This document shows, piece by piece, positions 20,577-31,612 of a stretch of DNA of 64,000 nucleotides. The DNA comes from Parahoeflea halophila (GTDB lineage Bacteria; Pseudomonadota; Alphaproteobacteria; Rhizobiales; Rhizobiaceae). Positions within the stretch are counted from its first letter, which is position 1. Every line of letters begins with the position of its first letter. The notes under the pieces were generated by a model. It made no database searches. It saw only the letters and a list, made by a program, of their open reading frames with translations, and was not told the origin of the DNA. The position numbers and the translations under genes are program-made. The stretch is from positions 434,001 through 498,000 of the forward strand of contig NZ_OCPC01000002.1 of assembly GCF_900220985.1 (NCBI RefSeq), given 5' to 3'.

Positions 20577-20729
20577 ATGGGTAAAACAGTCGTTTCCGCG
20601 TTTGCTTTCGCTATTGTGGTGATCCTGTCTGCGTCGGCTTTTGCACCGCGCAGCGTTGCCCATTCGTCGAATGGCTGCACGCCGGCCTATGGTGTTGACC
20701 CCTGTGCTCGCCAAGCGATGGTGAAGTAA
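20577..20729 (+). CDS. Small secreted hypothetical protein
   Basis: This 50-residue product has a Sec-type signal: Lys3, a hydrophobic core VVSAFAFAIVVILSASAFA, and a likely cleavage after VAHS or nearby. The mature part would be only about 20-25 residues with two cysteines (GCTPAYGVDPCARQ), which could form a disulfide. AGGA at 20564-20567 is correctly spaced before ATG 20577. I do not recognise a family. It lies alone between the TauE/SafE gene and the convergent uppP. Confidence 0.5.
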   Translation: MGKTVVSAFAFAIVVILSASAFAPRSVAHSSNGCTPAYGVDPCARQAMVK

Positions 20730-20798
20730 CATTTCCTCAGAGTGCCGCTGGCCGGATCCAAGGAACCAGCGGCTCTGCAGCCTCTTCGCTGCTCCGGC

Positions 20799-21602
20799 TT
20801 AGCCCATCAGCCATAGTCCGATAAGCCCCAGGCTCCCCACGACAATTCGCCACCAGCCAAATAGCGCGAAGCCGTGCCGGGAGACAAAGTCGAGCAGCCA
20901 GCGCACGACAACGACGCCTGCGATGAATGCCATGACGAAACCGACGATGATGGTCACCACATCGTCCTGGGCCAGCTTGTCGTAATTCCTGTACAGATCG
21001 AGCGTAAAGGCGCCAGCCATGGTCGGCATGGCCAGGAAAAACGAAAACTCAGCCGCCGAGCGCTTGTCGGCACCCATCAGCAGGGCTCCGGCAATGGTGG
21101 CGCCCGATCGTGATGTGCCCGGCACCATGGCCAGGCATTGGCACAGGCCGATCTTGAATGCCAGGGAGAGGGGATAATCCATCACATTGGTGTATTTGGG
21201 TTTCAGCTTCATCCGGTCGATGACCAGAAGGATGACGCCGCCCCCGATCAGCACCCAGCAGATTAGCGCGGTGGATTCAAACAGCACCGACTTGATGAAA
21301 CCGTGTGCCAGAGCGCCGATCACGGCTGCCGGCAGGAAAGCCAGAAGGATCGCGCCGACAAAATGCCGCGCCTTTGCGCTCGAAGGAAGCGAGGTGGCGA
21401 GAATCCACAGGCGGGAAAAATAAACCGACAGAATCGCGAGAATGGCGCCCAGTTGCACCAGCACTTCAAAACTGTTGCCCGGTGACTTGAATCCCATGAA
21501 ATGACCTGCCAGCAACAAATGGGCTGTCGAGGAAACCGGAATGAATTCCGTGAGACCTTCGATGAGGCCGAGCATGGCCCCCGCAATTGTCGTTTCATTC
21601 AT
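20799..21602 (-). CDS. uppP: Undecaprenyl-diphosphatase
   Basis: This 267-residue integral membrane phosphatase recycles undecaprenyl diphosphate to the lipid carrier used for peptidoglycan and O-antigen synthesis; overproduction gives bacitracin resistance. The signature motifs are [15 protein letters not shown] at 15-29 and PGTSRSG at 161-167. Eight hydrophobic segments agree with the BacA fold. It is transcribed leftward, divergent from the GST gene at 21791 across 188 bases. Confidence 0.96.
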   Translation of the reverse strand: MNETTIAGAMLGLIEGLTEFIPVSSTAHLLLAGHFMGFKSPGNSFEVLVQLGAILAILSVYFSRLWILATSLPSSAKARHFVGAILLAFLPAAVIGALAHGFIKSVLFESTALICWVLIGGGVILLVIDRMKLKPKYTNVMDYPLSLAFKIGLCQCLAMVPGTSRSGATIAGALLMGADKRSAAEFSFFLAMPTMAGAFTLDLYRNYDKLAQDDVVTIIVGFVMAFIAGVVVVRWLLDFVSRHGFALFGWWRIVVGSLGLIGLWLMG

Positions 21603-21790
21603 GCTGGAACGTCCTGTTTTGCAACAATGGCAGCCGGTGGCCTTCGGATTGCCCGGTTTTCTGACAAGTCTTCTCTGACATCTGATCAGTGATTCGCTTG
21701 TCTTGCGGTGGGTCAGTCCCTATAGCTCTATTTCCCGGAACCTGACCAGTCCCGCGCACCGGCGCCAACGCAAACACGTTCAGCTTCACG

Positions 21791-22483
21791 ATGCCCGTAT
21801 TATATCACCACACCATCTCTGCCCCGTCCCGATTCGTTCGGGTCTGTTTCAGCGAGGTTGGCTTTGCCGCCGAGCTGGTGGAGGAGCAGCCCTGGGAAAA
21901 GCGTCCGGACTTTCTCAAGATCAATCCGGCCGGAACCGTGCCGGTCTGTGTCACCGACAATGGCCACGCCCTGTGCGGACCGCATATCATTGCCGAGTGG
22001 ATCGACGAATCCTTTGGTGTCTTCAAACGCGACCGCCGGCTGCTCGCTGAAGATCCGTTCCAGCGCGCCGAAATCCGGCGCCTGGTCGAGTGGTTTCTGA
22101 TCAAGTTCGAGCAGGACGTGGTGCGTCCGCTGGTCCGCGAGCGCATCATCAAGCTGCAACTGCCGACAAGCCAGGGTGGCGGCTCACCCGATCCCAAGAT
22201 GCTCCGCGCCGGGCGTTCCAATATCCGGCAGCACATGAAATACCTGTCCTGGCTTGCCGGGTCCCGTGCCTGGCTCGCAGGTGACCGGCTGAGCTATGCC
22301 GATCTGGCCGCCGCATCGGCGTTGTCGGTGATGGATTATCTCGGCGAGATCGACTGGAACGAACACCCGCAAGCCAAGGACTGGTATCAGCGGGTCAAAT
22401 CCCGCCCCTCGTTCCGGCCCCTGCTGGCAGACCGGGTCCGCAATTTGCCGCCGGTCGCCCATTACGCCGACCTCGATTTCTAG
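21791..22483 (+). CDS. Glutathione S-transferase family protein
   Basis: This 230-residue protein has an N-terminal thioredoxin-like domain (PVLYHHTISAPSRFVRVCFSE ... NPAGTVPV) and an all-helical C-terminal domain ending in SRAWLAGDRLSYADLAAASAL, the N-capping region of GSTs. It probably conjugates or reduces electrophiles with glutathione; the substrate is unknown. It ends 4 bases before queG, so the two are likely cotranscribed, an arrangement I recall from other rhizobia. Confidence 0.88.
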   Translation: MPVLYHHTISAPSRFVRVCFSEVGFAAELVEEQPWEKRPDFLKINPAGTVPVCVTDNGHALCGPHIIAEWIDESFGVFKRDRRLLAEDPFQRAEIRRLVEWFLIKFEQDVVRPLVRERIIKLQLPTSQGGGSPDPKMLRAGRSNIRQHMKYLSWLAGSRAWLAGDRLSYADLAAASALSVMDYLGEIDWNEHPQAKDWYQRVKSRPSFRPLLADRVRNLPPVAHYADLDF

Positions 22484-22487
22484 GCTG

Positions 22488-23723
22488 ATGACCGGCGCAA
22501 GCCATACCCGGTCGGTCCCGCCAGCTGAGGCGAATCCCGTCAGGACCGTGCAGCAAGGCAAACGGCTGAGAGCTTTTCTCGCGGCCGAGGCCGAGCGGCT
22601 CGGTTTCTGTGCTTGTGCCGTCGCTCCGGCGGTTGCCGAGCCGATTCTGCGTCAGCGGTTGAGCGAATTCGTTTCGCTTGGCCGCCACGGGTCAATGGAA
22701 TGGCTGCCCGAAACTCTGGGCCGCCGCGCCGATCCGCAGGTCCTTTGGCCGGAGGCGCGGTCGGTGGTCGTGCTGGCGATGAATTACGGACCCGATGACG
22801 ATCCGCTCGAAAACCACGCCCGCAAGGACAGGGCCACTATCTCGGTCTACGCCCGCAACCGCGACTACCACGACGTCATTAAGGGCAAGATGAAGGAGCT
22901 GGCTGCGAAGTTTGCCTCCCGCGCCGGCGGCGACGTCAAGGTTTTTGTTGACACCGCGCCGGTGATGGAGAAGCCGCTGGCACAGGCGGCAGGCCTCGGC
23001 TGGATCGGCAAGCACACAAATCTGGTCAGCCGCAGCCACGGCTCCTGGATCTTCCTGAGTTCGATCTTCACCACCGTTGATCTGGGGATCGATAAGGCGG
23101 AAATCGACCATTGCGGCTCTTGCCGTGCCTGTCTCGATGCCTGTCCGACCAATGCCTTCCCCGCACCCTACCAGATCGACGCGCGGCGCTGCATTTCCTA
23201 TCTCACCATCGAGAACAAGGGTCCGATCCCGCTCGAGTTCCGCAAGCCGATTGGCAACCGGGTCTATGGCTGCGACGATTGCCTGGCGGTCTGCCCGTGG
23301 AACAAATATGCCAAATCCGCAAACGAGGCCAAGCTGATCGCCCGCGAGGATCTCCGCTCGCCGCCTCTGGCGGATTTTCTGGCCATGGATGATGCCGCGT
23401 TTCGGGCCTTTTTCTCCGGCTCACCGGTCAAGCGCATCGGCCGCGACCGGTTTCTGCGCAATGTGCTGATCGCGGCGGGTAACAGCGCTGACCAGACATT
23501 GGTGCCCGCCTGCGAAGTCTTGCTGCAAGATGCCTCGCCACTGGTTCGTGGAGCTGCCATCTGGGCGCTGTCGCAATTGGCCGAGCCCGGGCATATGCAG
23601 CAACTCTCCGGCAGCTTGGGCGACGAGCCTGATGATCAGGTCAAAGCCGAATGGCAACTTGCGCTTACAGGCAGCGGCACACCGGAACCGGCCAAACAGG
23701 ACAACACGGGACTGACGCGATGA
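22488..23723 (+). CDS. queG: Epoxyqueuosine reductase
   Basis: This 411-residue cobalamin- and Fe-S-dependent enzyme reduces epoxyqueuosine to queuosine in tRNA. The catalytic Asp155 lies in VDTAPVMEKP. Two 4Fe-4S ligand sets are visible: Cys209, 212, 215 and 219 (CGSCRACLDAC), and Cys262, 265 and 269 (CDDCLAVC), with Cys235 completing the pattern. A C-terminal HEAT-like segment (SPLVRGAAIWALSQLAEP) should contact tRNA. The stop overlaps the next start as ATGA. Confidence 0.95.
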   Translation: MTGASHTRSVPPAEANPVRTVQQGKRLRAFLAAEAERLGFCACAVAPAVAEPILRQRLSEFVSLGRHGSMEWLPETLGRRADPQVLWPEARSVVVLAMNYGPDDDPLENHARKDRATISVYARNRDYHDVIKGKMKELAAKFASRAGGDVKVFVDTAPVMEKPLAQAAGLGWIGKHTNLVSRSHGSWIFLSSIFTTVDLGIDKAEIDHCGSCRACLDACPTNAFPAPYQIDARRCISYLTIENKGPIPLEFRKPIGNRVYGCDDCLAVCPWNKYAKSANEAKLIAREDLRSPPLADFLAMDDAAFRAFFSGSPVKRIGRDRFLRNVLIAAGNSADQTLVPACEVLLQDASPLVRGAAIWALSQLAEPGHMQQLSGSLGDEPDDQVKAEWQLALTGSGTPEPAKQDNTGLTR

Positions 23724-24592
23724 GATTGATGATTTTCGGTGCCGGGTTTTCCGGCCTTGCCATTGCGCGTGAACTTGCCGGCGAGTGCGTTTCTGCCGGC
23801 GGCACCACCCGTAGCCACGAACGATTCACCGCACTCGAAGATGCCGGGCTGACGCCCTTTATCTTTGAGGGCCAGTCCTTGTTGGACGATCTCGTCGTCG
23901 CAACGCGCGAAACCACCCACCTGGTGATGTCGATCTCGCCCGATGCGGCCGGAGATCCGCTTTTGCAGCTGTTTTCCGAAGGTCTGCGCACATCGATGCC
24001 GCATCTGGAATGGATCGGCTATCTCTCTACCGTCGGAGTCTATGGCGATCACGGGGGCGCGTGGGTGGATGAAGACACGCCCTGCCGGCCAAAGTCCAGG
24101 CGCTCGATCGCCCGGCTGGCGGCCGAAGAAGGCTGGACGCGGCTCGCCGCGGAGGCCGGAACACCGCTAGCCATCATTCGCCTGTCCGGCATCTATGGCC
24201 CGGGGCGCAATGCGCTCAGGACCATGCAGCAGGGCAAGGCCCGTCGTCTGATCAAACCGGGACAAGTGTTCAACCGCATCCACGTATCCGACATCGGCGG
24301 CGCCACCGCGCTGCTGGCTAGGCAGAGGCTCGGCGGCATCTACAACGTTACCGACGACAACCCGGCCCCGCCACAGGACGTGGTCAGCGAGGCAGCGCGC
24401 CTCATCGGCGTCGAGCCGCCCGCGGAGATCGACTTCGAGACCGCCGAGCTGTCGCCAATGGCGCGGTCCTTCTATGGTGAGAACAAGCGTGTCTCCAACG
24501 CCCGGATCAAGCAGGCGGGTTACGGGTTTCTGTATCCCGACTACCATGCCGGGCTCGCTGCCCTGTATGCAGAGGGTTCCTGGCAGGATTAA
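23720..24592 (+). CDS. NAD(P)-dependent epimerase/SDR family protein
   Basis: This 290-residue extended-SDR-like protein has the nucleotide-binding [15 protein letters not shown] at the N-terminus, a sugar-epimerase-like [17 protein letters not shown] segment and [13 protein letters not shown]. The usual Tyr-x-x-x-Lys is not obvious: the region reads [11 protein letters not shown], so catalysis may be altered or absent. The ATG at 23720 overlaps the queG stop (ATGA), indicating translational coupling. The function of this queG-linked family is unknown; an E. coli YeeZ-like role is a possible comparison. Confidence 0.8.
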   Translation: MRLMIFGAGFSGLAIARELAGECVSAGGTTRSHERFTALEDAGLTPFIFEGQSLLDDLVVATRETTHLVMSISPDAAGDPLLQLFSEGLRTSMPHLEWIGYLSTVGVYGDHGGAWVDEDTPCRPKSRRSIARLAAEEGWTRLAAEAGTPLAIIRLSGIYGPGRNALRTMQQGKARRLIKPGQVFNRIHVSDIGGATALLARQRLGGIYNVTDDNPAPPQDVVSEAARLIGVEPPAEIDFETAELSPMARSFYGENKRVSNARIKQAGYGFLYPDYHAGLAALYAEGSWQD

Positions 24593-24696
24593 TTCTGCCC
24601 CGTTGCAACAAAACGCAACAAGAAGTGATTTTCGAAACCTTGTTTTGGCCCGGTTTGGCCTTCAACAACCGGCGCGAGACCAAAAGGGATAGAAAA

Positions 24697-25080
24697 TTGA
24701 CTCCAACAAAACTCAACGCACCACTCGTCGGATTGTTCCTCGCCGCTTTCATTATTGTCGCAGCCACGCTCGCATCGATCAGCCAGGCCTCCGCCGCGGG
24801 CCCGTCATGCGGCCGGGCATCATGGTATGCGTTGACCTCCAAGACCGCTTCAGGCGAGCGCATGGATCCCTCCAAGCTCACCGCTGCACATCCACGTCTG
24901 CGCTTCGGCACAAAAGTCGAGGTGGTCAACCAGCGCAACGGCAAGTCCGTGGTCGTCCGCATCAATGACCGTGGCCCGTTTATCAAGGGTCGCATCATCG
25001 ATGTCTCCAAGGCGGCCGCCGGCCACATCGGAATGATCAAGTCCGGCGTCGAAAAAGTCTGCTATCGCGTCATTTCCTGA
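24697..25080 (+). CDS. RlpA-like double-psi beta-barrel protein
   Basis: This is an exported 127-residue protein. A signal peptide ([19 protein letters not shown] ... ASAA) leads to a double-psi beta-barrel containing [19 protein letters not shown] and [22 protein letters not shown], the core of RlpA septal lytic transglycosylases with the catalytic Asp in NDRGPF. No SPOR domain is present. The frame is open from GTG 24625, but AAAGGGAT sits at good distance before TTG 24697 and the signal peptide follows directly, so I chose the TTG start. It probably acts on peptidoglycan. Confidence 0.82.
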   Translation: MTPTKLNAPLVGLFLAAFIIVAATLASISQASAAGPSCGRASWYALTSKTASGERMDPSKLTAAHPRLRFGTKVEVVNQRNGKSVVVRINDRGPFIKGRIIDVSKAAAGHIGMIKSGVEKVCYRVIS

Positions 25081-25271
25081 TCTGCGGATCCGGGATCTGG
25101 TTATCTGCAAAAAGCTCCCATTTGACCGAGATCGGCCCTAATCCGCTTGCCAGCTCCGAATGTCTCGCTATTGTGACGCGAGATGTATGTATTCAAGGGG
25201 TTACAGCGCTGCATGGCATTGTGCAAACGCTCGTCGTTTGAGCAACAGCCTGGCTTTGCTGGGAGCAAGCC

Positions 25272-26579
25272 ATGACCGAAACCGCAGAACTTGGCGGGCG
25301 GCAGCACGCCCTGGCAACCGAAATCGCCGGCCGACGCGATGATCTTGTGGCGCTGACCCAGGATCTGATACGCATACCGACGCTCAACCCGCCCGGCGAT
25401 TTCTACCAGGACATCTGCGAATATCTCGCCCGACGTCTTGAGAAATCCGGCTTCGAGGTCAAATTGCTGCGCGCCGTGGGCACGCCCGGCGACAGCGAAC
25501 GGCATCCGCGCTGGAATGTGATCTGCCGCCGCGAAGGCGGCCGCTCCGGTCCCTGCGTGCATTTCAATTCCCATATCGATGTCGTGTCGACCGGCGCCGG
25601 CTGGACCTTCGATCCGTTTGGCGGAACCGTGTCGGACGGCAAAATCTATGGCCGCGGCGCCTGCGACATGAAAGGCGGGCTTGCTGCCTCGATCGTCGCG
25701 GCGGAAGCCTTTGTCGCCAAGTTCCCGGATTATCCCGGCGCGATCGAGATTTCCGGTACGGCCGACGAGGAAACCGGCGGCTATGGCGGCGTCGCCTGGC
25801 TTGCCGAGCAGGGCTATTTCTCGCCCGAGCGCGTCCAGCACGTGATTATCCCCGAGCCGCTCAACAAGGACCGCATCTGCCTCGGTCACCGCGGCGTCAT
25901 GTGGGCCCAGATCAAGACCCATGGCCGCATCGCCCACGGATCGATGCCGTTTCTGGGTGATTGCGCCGTCCGTCACATGGGCGCTGTCGTCTCCGAAATG
26001 GAAACCTCGCTGTTCCCGGCGCTTGCGAAGAGAAACACCGTCATGCCGGTGGTTCCCGATGGAGCGCGCCAATCGACCATGAACATCAACTCGTTGCATG
26101 GCGGTCAGGCCGAGCCGGACCCGGATTTCACCGGCTTTCCCTCGGCTTGCGTGCCTGATGAGGCCCGCATGGTCATCGACCGGCGTTACCTGATCGAGGA
26201 GAAGGCAGAGGACGTGCGCGAGGAGATCATCTCACTGCTCGAGCGCGTCAAGGCCGAGCGGAAAGACTTTCGCTATGATTTCGAGGAGCTCTGGCAGGTC
26301 AGCCCGACAATGACTTCAGTCGAGGCGCCAGTGGTCAAGGCGGTTGAACGCGGCATTCGCTCGGCGCTGGCTTGCGAGCCGGTGCATGTCGTCTCGCCCG
26401 GCACCTACGATCAGAAACATATTGACCGCATTGGACGCTTGAAAGACTGTATCGCCTATGGCCCCGGCATTCTCGACCTGGCGCACCAGTCAGACGAGTA
26501 TGTCGGGATCGACGACATGGTTGATTCAGCGAAGGTGATGGCTTTTGCATTGGACGATCTACTGCACGGACGCGCGTAA
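25272..26579 (+). CDS. ArgE/DapE-like M20 amidohydrolase
   Basis: This 435-residue zinc metallohydrolase is of the acetylornithine deacetylase/succinyl-diaminopimelate desuccinylase type. Metal and catalytic motifs are FNSHIDVVSTG, GRGACDMKGG and GTADEETGGYGG, with HGRIAHGSMP in the dimerisation domain. It heads a same-strand run with a peptide-type ABC importer, an aldehyde dehydrogenase and an SDR, so it more likely deacylates an imported compound than serves arginine or lysine synthesis. The substrate is not determined. The gap of 191 bases upstream contains the operon promoter region. Confidence 0.85.
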   Translation: MTETAELGGRQHALATEIAGRRDDLVALTQDLIRIPTLNPPGDFYQDICEYLARRLEKSGFEVKLLRAVGTPGDSERHPRWNVICRREGGRSGPCVHFNSHIDVVSTGAGWTFDPFGGTVSDGKIYGRGACDMKGGLAASIVAAEAFVAKFPDYPGAIEISGTADEETGGYGGVAWLAEQGYFSPERVQHVIIPEPLNKDRICLGHRGVMWAQIKTHGRIAHGSMPFLGDCAVRHMGAVVSEMETSLFPALAKRNTVMPVVPDGARQSTMNINSLHGGQAEPDPDFTGFPSACVPDEARMVIDRRYLIEEKAEDVREEIISLLERVKAERKDFRYDFEELWQVSPTMTSVEAPVVKAVERGIRSALACEPVHVVSPGTYDQKHIDRIGRLKDCIAYGPGILDLAHQSDEYVGIDDMVDSAKVMAFALDDLLHGRA

Positions 26580-26616
26580 GACGTCAGCCGTGCCAACGGG
26601 AGCGAAGGGAACGAAC

Positions 26617-28107
26617 ATGACAAACAAACCGATTGCGGCGGCAGCCGTCTCACTGCTGGCCCTGGGACTGGCGCTGGGTGTCACGCCGGCGGCTGCGGCC
26701 AGGATGGATGCGACCATCGGCATGCAGCTCGAGCCACCGAACCTTGATCCGACCGGCGGCGCGGCCGCTGCCATCGATGAGGTGGTCTATGCCAACGTCT
26801 TTGAGGGCCTAACCCGGTTTGGCGCCGATGGGTCGATCCTGCCGGCGCTGGCCAAGAGCTGGGAGATTTCCGACGACGGCCTGACCTACACCTTCATGCT
26901 CAATGAAGGCGTCAAGTTCCACGACGGGACGGATTTCGATGCAGAGGACGTCAAGTTCTCGCTCGACCGCGCCCGCGCCGATGATTCGACCAATGCCCAG
27001 AAGGCGCTGTTTGCTGACATCGCCTCGGTCGATGTGGTCGATCCCGCCACCGTCAAGGTGACCCTGTCCAAGCCGAACGGCTCGTTCCTGTTCAACATGG
27101 CCTGGGGTGATGCGGTCATCGTCGCGCCGGAATCGGCCGCCGACAACGCTGCCAAGCCGGTCGGAACCGGTCCCTTTAAGCTTAACGAATGGGTCAAGGG
27201 CGACCGTGTCGAACTTGGCCGTTACGACGGTTACTGGGGCACCCCGGTCAAGCTCGACAAGGTGACCTTCAAGTTCATTTCCGACCCGACAGCGGCCTTT
27301 GCCGCGATGATGGCTGACGATATCGATGCCTATCCCACCTTTCCGGCACCGGAAAACCTTGTTCAGTTTGAAAGCGACCCGCGCTTTGAAGTGATCATCG
27401 GTTCGTCCGAGGGTGAAACCATTCTCGCCATGAACAACAAGCAGGCGCCGCTTGACAACGTCAAGGTGCGTCAGGCCGTCGCCCACGCTATCGATCGCCA
27501 GGCGATCATCGACGGCGCCATGTTCGGCTACGGCACGCCGATCGGGACGCATTTCGCGCCGCACAACCCGGCCTATGTCGATCTGACGGCCCAGTCGGCC
27601 TATGATCCCGAAAAATCGAAAGCACTGCTCGCGGAAGCCGGCGTCAGCGACCTGACCCTGTCGCTGAAACTGCCTCCGCCAAGCTATGCCCGACGCGGCG
27701 GTGAAATCATCGCCGCGCAGTTGCGTGACGTCGGCATTGAGACCGAGATCACCAATGTGGAATGGGCACAATGGCTGGACGACGTTTTCAAGGCCAAAAA
27801 TTTCGACCTGACCATCGTCTCGCACACCGAGCCGATGGACATCGGTATCTACGGCCGCGATGACTACTACTTCCAGTATGGCGATGCGGACTTCAAGGCG
27901 ATCATGGCTGATCTCGACAAGGCCACCGATCCGGCAAAGCGCACCGAGCTGATGCAGGCTGCGCAGAAGAAGATCGCTGACGACTATGTCAACGGCTACC
28001 TCTTCCAGCTGGCCCGCACCGGTGTCTCAAATGCCAAGCTCAAGGGCATCTGGCCCAACTCGCCGACCCAGGCCAACGACATGACCGGTGTCTACTGGGA
28101 AGACTGA
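26617..28107 (+). CDS. Peptide-type ABC transporter substrate-binding protein
   Basis: This 496-residue periplasmic binding protein of the SBP_bac_5 (DppA/OppA) family has a signal peptide (IAAAAVSLLALGLALGVTPAAA) with cleavage near residues 28-30. The mature start MDATIGMQLEPPNLDPTGG and the NEGVKFHDGTDFDAEDVKFSLDRA motif define the family. Substrates of this group include di- and oligopeptides, opines, nickel and glutathione. GAAGGGA precedes ATG 26617, 37 bases after the M20 gene. An intercistronic hairpin follows. Confidence 0.92.
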   Translation: MTNKPIAAAAVSLLALGLALGVTPAAAARMDATIGMQLEPPNLDPTGGAAAAIDEVVYANVFEGLTRFGADGSILPALAKSWEISDDGLTYTFMLNEGVKFHDGTDFDAEDVKFSLDRARADDSTNAQKALFADIASVDVVDPATVKVTLSKPNGSFLFNMAWGDAVIVAPESAADNAAKPVGTGPFKLNEWVKGDRVELGRYDGYWGTPVKLDKVTFKFISDPTAAFAAMMADDIDAYPTFPAPENLVQFESDPRFEVIIGSSEGETILAMNNKQAPLDNVKVRQAVAHAIDRQAIIDGAMFGYGTPIGTHFAPHNPAYVDLTAQSAYDPEKSKALLAEAGVSDLTLSLKLPPPSYARRGGEIIAAQLRDVGIETEITNVEWAQWLDDVFKAKNFDLTIVSHTEPMDIGIYGRDDYYFQYGDADFKAIMADLDKATDPAKRTELMQAAQKKIADDYVNGYLFQLARTGVSNAKLKGIWPNSPTQANDMTGVYWED

Positions 28108-28125
28108 GACCTGAGATGACGGCCG

Positions 28126-28147
28126 TGGCCGGGCGCGTTCCCGGCCA
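28126..28147 (+). other. Intercistronic hairpin after the peptide-binding protein gene
   Basis: TGGCCGGG (28126-28133) pairs perfectly with CCCGGCCA (28140-28147) around a 6-base loop. There is no T-tract, so it is more likely an mRNA-stabilising or partial-attenuation element that keeps binding-protein transcripts more abundant than those of the permease genes. Confidence 0.5.
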
Positions 28148-28177
28148 TCGTGCCATCATGTCCCTGGATGATGCCCA

Positions 28178-29128
28178 ATGACCGCCTATCTCCTGCGGCG
28201 CTTTCTCTCCCTGTCGCTCAGCCTCGTTGCAGCCAGCCTTGTCATCTTCCTGGTCATGGAAGTGGTGCCGGGAGACCCGGCTTCGTTCATGATGGGGATC
28301 AATGCCGACCCTCAGGCCGTCGCCGCACTGCGCACACAGCTCGGTCTCGATGAGCCGCTGCCCCTGCGCTATCTTGGCTGGGTCGCAGGCTTGCTGCAGG
28401 GCGATTTCGGAGTTTCCTACACCTACCGGGTTCCGGTTTCCGAGTTGATCGCCGAACGCGTGATGATCTCGCTACCGCTGACACTCTATGCGCTGGCACT
28501 GTCGACGCTGATTGCCTTTCCGGCAGGCATCCTGGCCGCCTCGCGGCGCAACTCCGCTGCAGACCTGTCGGTGATGGGCGCCACCCAGCTTGGCGTCGCA
28601 ATTCCCAATTTCTGGTTCGCGATGATCCTGGTGCTGGTCTTTGCGATCAACCTGCGCTGGTTCTCGGCCGGTGGCTTTCCCGGTTGGGACGCCGGCTTCT
28701 GGCCTGCGATCAAGGCACTGACCTTGCCGGCCATTGCGCTCGCCCTGCCGCAGGCCTCGATCCTGGCGCGGGTAATGCGATCTTCGCTGATCGATACGCT
28801 CAACGAGGATTTCATGCGCACCGCCCGTGCCAAGGGGCTGAGCCGGGGCCAGGCGTTGCGCCGTCATGCGCTGCGCAATGCGCTGATCCCGGTGCTGACC
28901 ATCATCGGTCTGCAATTCTCCTTCCTGCTTGCCGGCGGCATCATCATCGAAAACGTCTTCTATCTGCCGGGGCTGGGCCGGCTTGCGTTCCAGGCCATCA
29001 CCCAGCGCGATCTCATCGTTGTCCGCTCGGTGGTCATCCTTCTGGTCTTCGCCGTAATTGTCGTCACCTTTCTGGTCGATCTCGCCTATGCGCTGGCCGA
29101 CCCGCGACTGCGCAGGCGCCGCACATGA
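28178..29128 (+). CDS. DppB-type ABC transporter permease
   Basis: This 316-residue inner-membrane permease has six hydrophobic segments. The N-terminal AYLLRRFLSLSLSL is typical of DppB/OppB, and the EAA loop reads DFMRTARAKGLSRGQALRRHALRNALIPVLTIIG, which docks on the ATPase. The last residues overlap the next gene by ATGA. It is part of the importer that starts with the binding protein at 26617. Confidence 0.93.
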   Translation: MTAYLLRRFLSLSLSLVAASLVIFLVMEVVPGDPASFMMGINADPQAVAALRTQLGLDEPLPLRYLGWVAGLLQGDFGVSYTYRVPVSELIAERVMISLPLTLYALALSTLIAFPAGILAASRRNSAADLSVMGATQLGVAIPNFWFAMILVLVFAINLRWFSAGGFPGWDAGFWPAIKALTLPAIALALPQASILARVMRSSLIDTLNEDFMRTARAKGLSRGQALRRHALRNALIPVLTIIGLQFSFLLAGGIIIENVFYLPGLGRLAFQAITQRDLIVVRSVVILLVFAVIVVTFLVDLAYALADPRLRRRRT

Positions 29129-29981
29129 CCGCAGCTTCTCCCGATCGTTCCTTCCTGCGCGCAGCACTTGGCCATCCGGCCTTTGTTATCGGGTTTGCGC
29201 TGTCGCTGCTGTTCATTGCGCTGGCGCTGGTCTCCTTCGTCTGGACGCCGTTCGATCCAACGAAACTCGCCATCGCCAACAAGCTGAAGACTCCAACATT
29301 CGAGCACTGGTTCGGCACCGATCATTTCGGGCGCGACATGTTCTCGATGATCATGGTCGGCGCCCGCGTGTCGATCGCGGTGGCCTTTGTTGCCGTCGGC
29401 ATCGGCATGCTCATCGGCGTGCCGCTGGGGCTCTATGCGGCGGCGCGCAGGGGCAGCCTGGTCGACGAAGTCATCATGCGCGGCAATGACCTTGTCTTCG
29501 CCTTCCCGTCATTGCTGCTGGCGATCATGATCACCGCGGTGTTCGGCCCCGGCGCGGTCAACGCCATCATCGCCATCGGCATTTTCAATGTCCCGGTCTT
29601 CGCCCGGCTGGCGCGCGGGGCGGCGCTCTCGCTGTGGACCCGGGATTTTGTCCTCGCCGCCCGCGTCGCCGGCAAGACCAGGGCCCGCATTTCCGCCGAG
29701 CACATCCTTCCCAACATCGCCAACCTGCTGATCGTCCAGGGCACCATCCAGTTTTCGCTCGCCATTCTTGCCGAAGCAGCCCTTGCCTATGTCGGTCTTG
29801 GCGCGCAACCGCCGCTGCCGAGCTGGGGCCGCATGCTGGCCGATGCCCAGACGCTGATCTCGCTGGCACCGCACATGGCCCTGTTTCCCGGCTTTGCCAT
29901 CATCATCACCGTGCTCGGCCTCAACCTGATGGGCGACGGGCTGCGTGACCTGTTTGATCCCAAACTGAGGCGGGGGCGCTG

Positions 29982-29982
<1 letters not shown>
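29125..29982 (+). CDS. DppC-type ABC transporter permease
   Basis: This 285-residue permease pairs with the DppB-type protein. Features are the GTDHFGRDMFSMIMVGARVSI segment near the N-terminus, typical of DppC, and the EAA loop ARVAGKTRARISAEHILPNI. Start ATG 29125 overlaps the upstream stop; the longer open frame back to 28684 only shadows the upstream gene. The stop overlaps the first base of the ATPase gene, so translation is probably coupled. Confidence 0.93.
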
Positions 29983-31592
<1,610 letters not shown>

Positions 31593-31612
31593 CAGTGAAG
31601 AAAGGACGAGCC

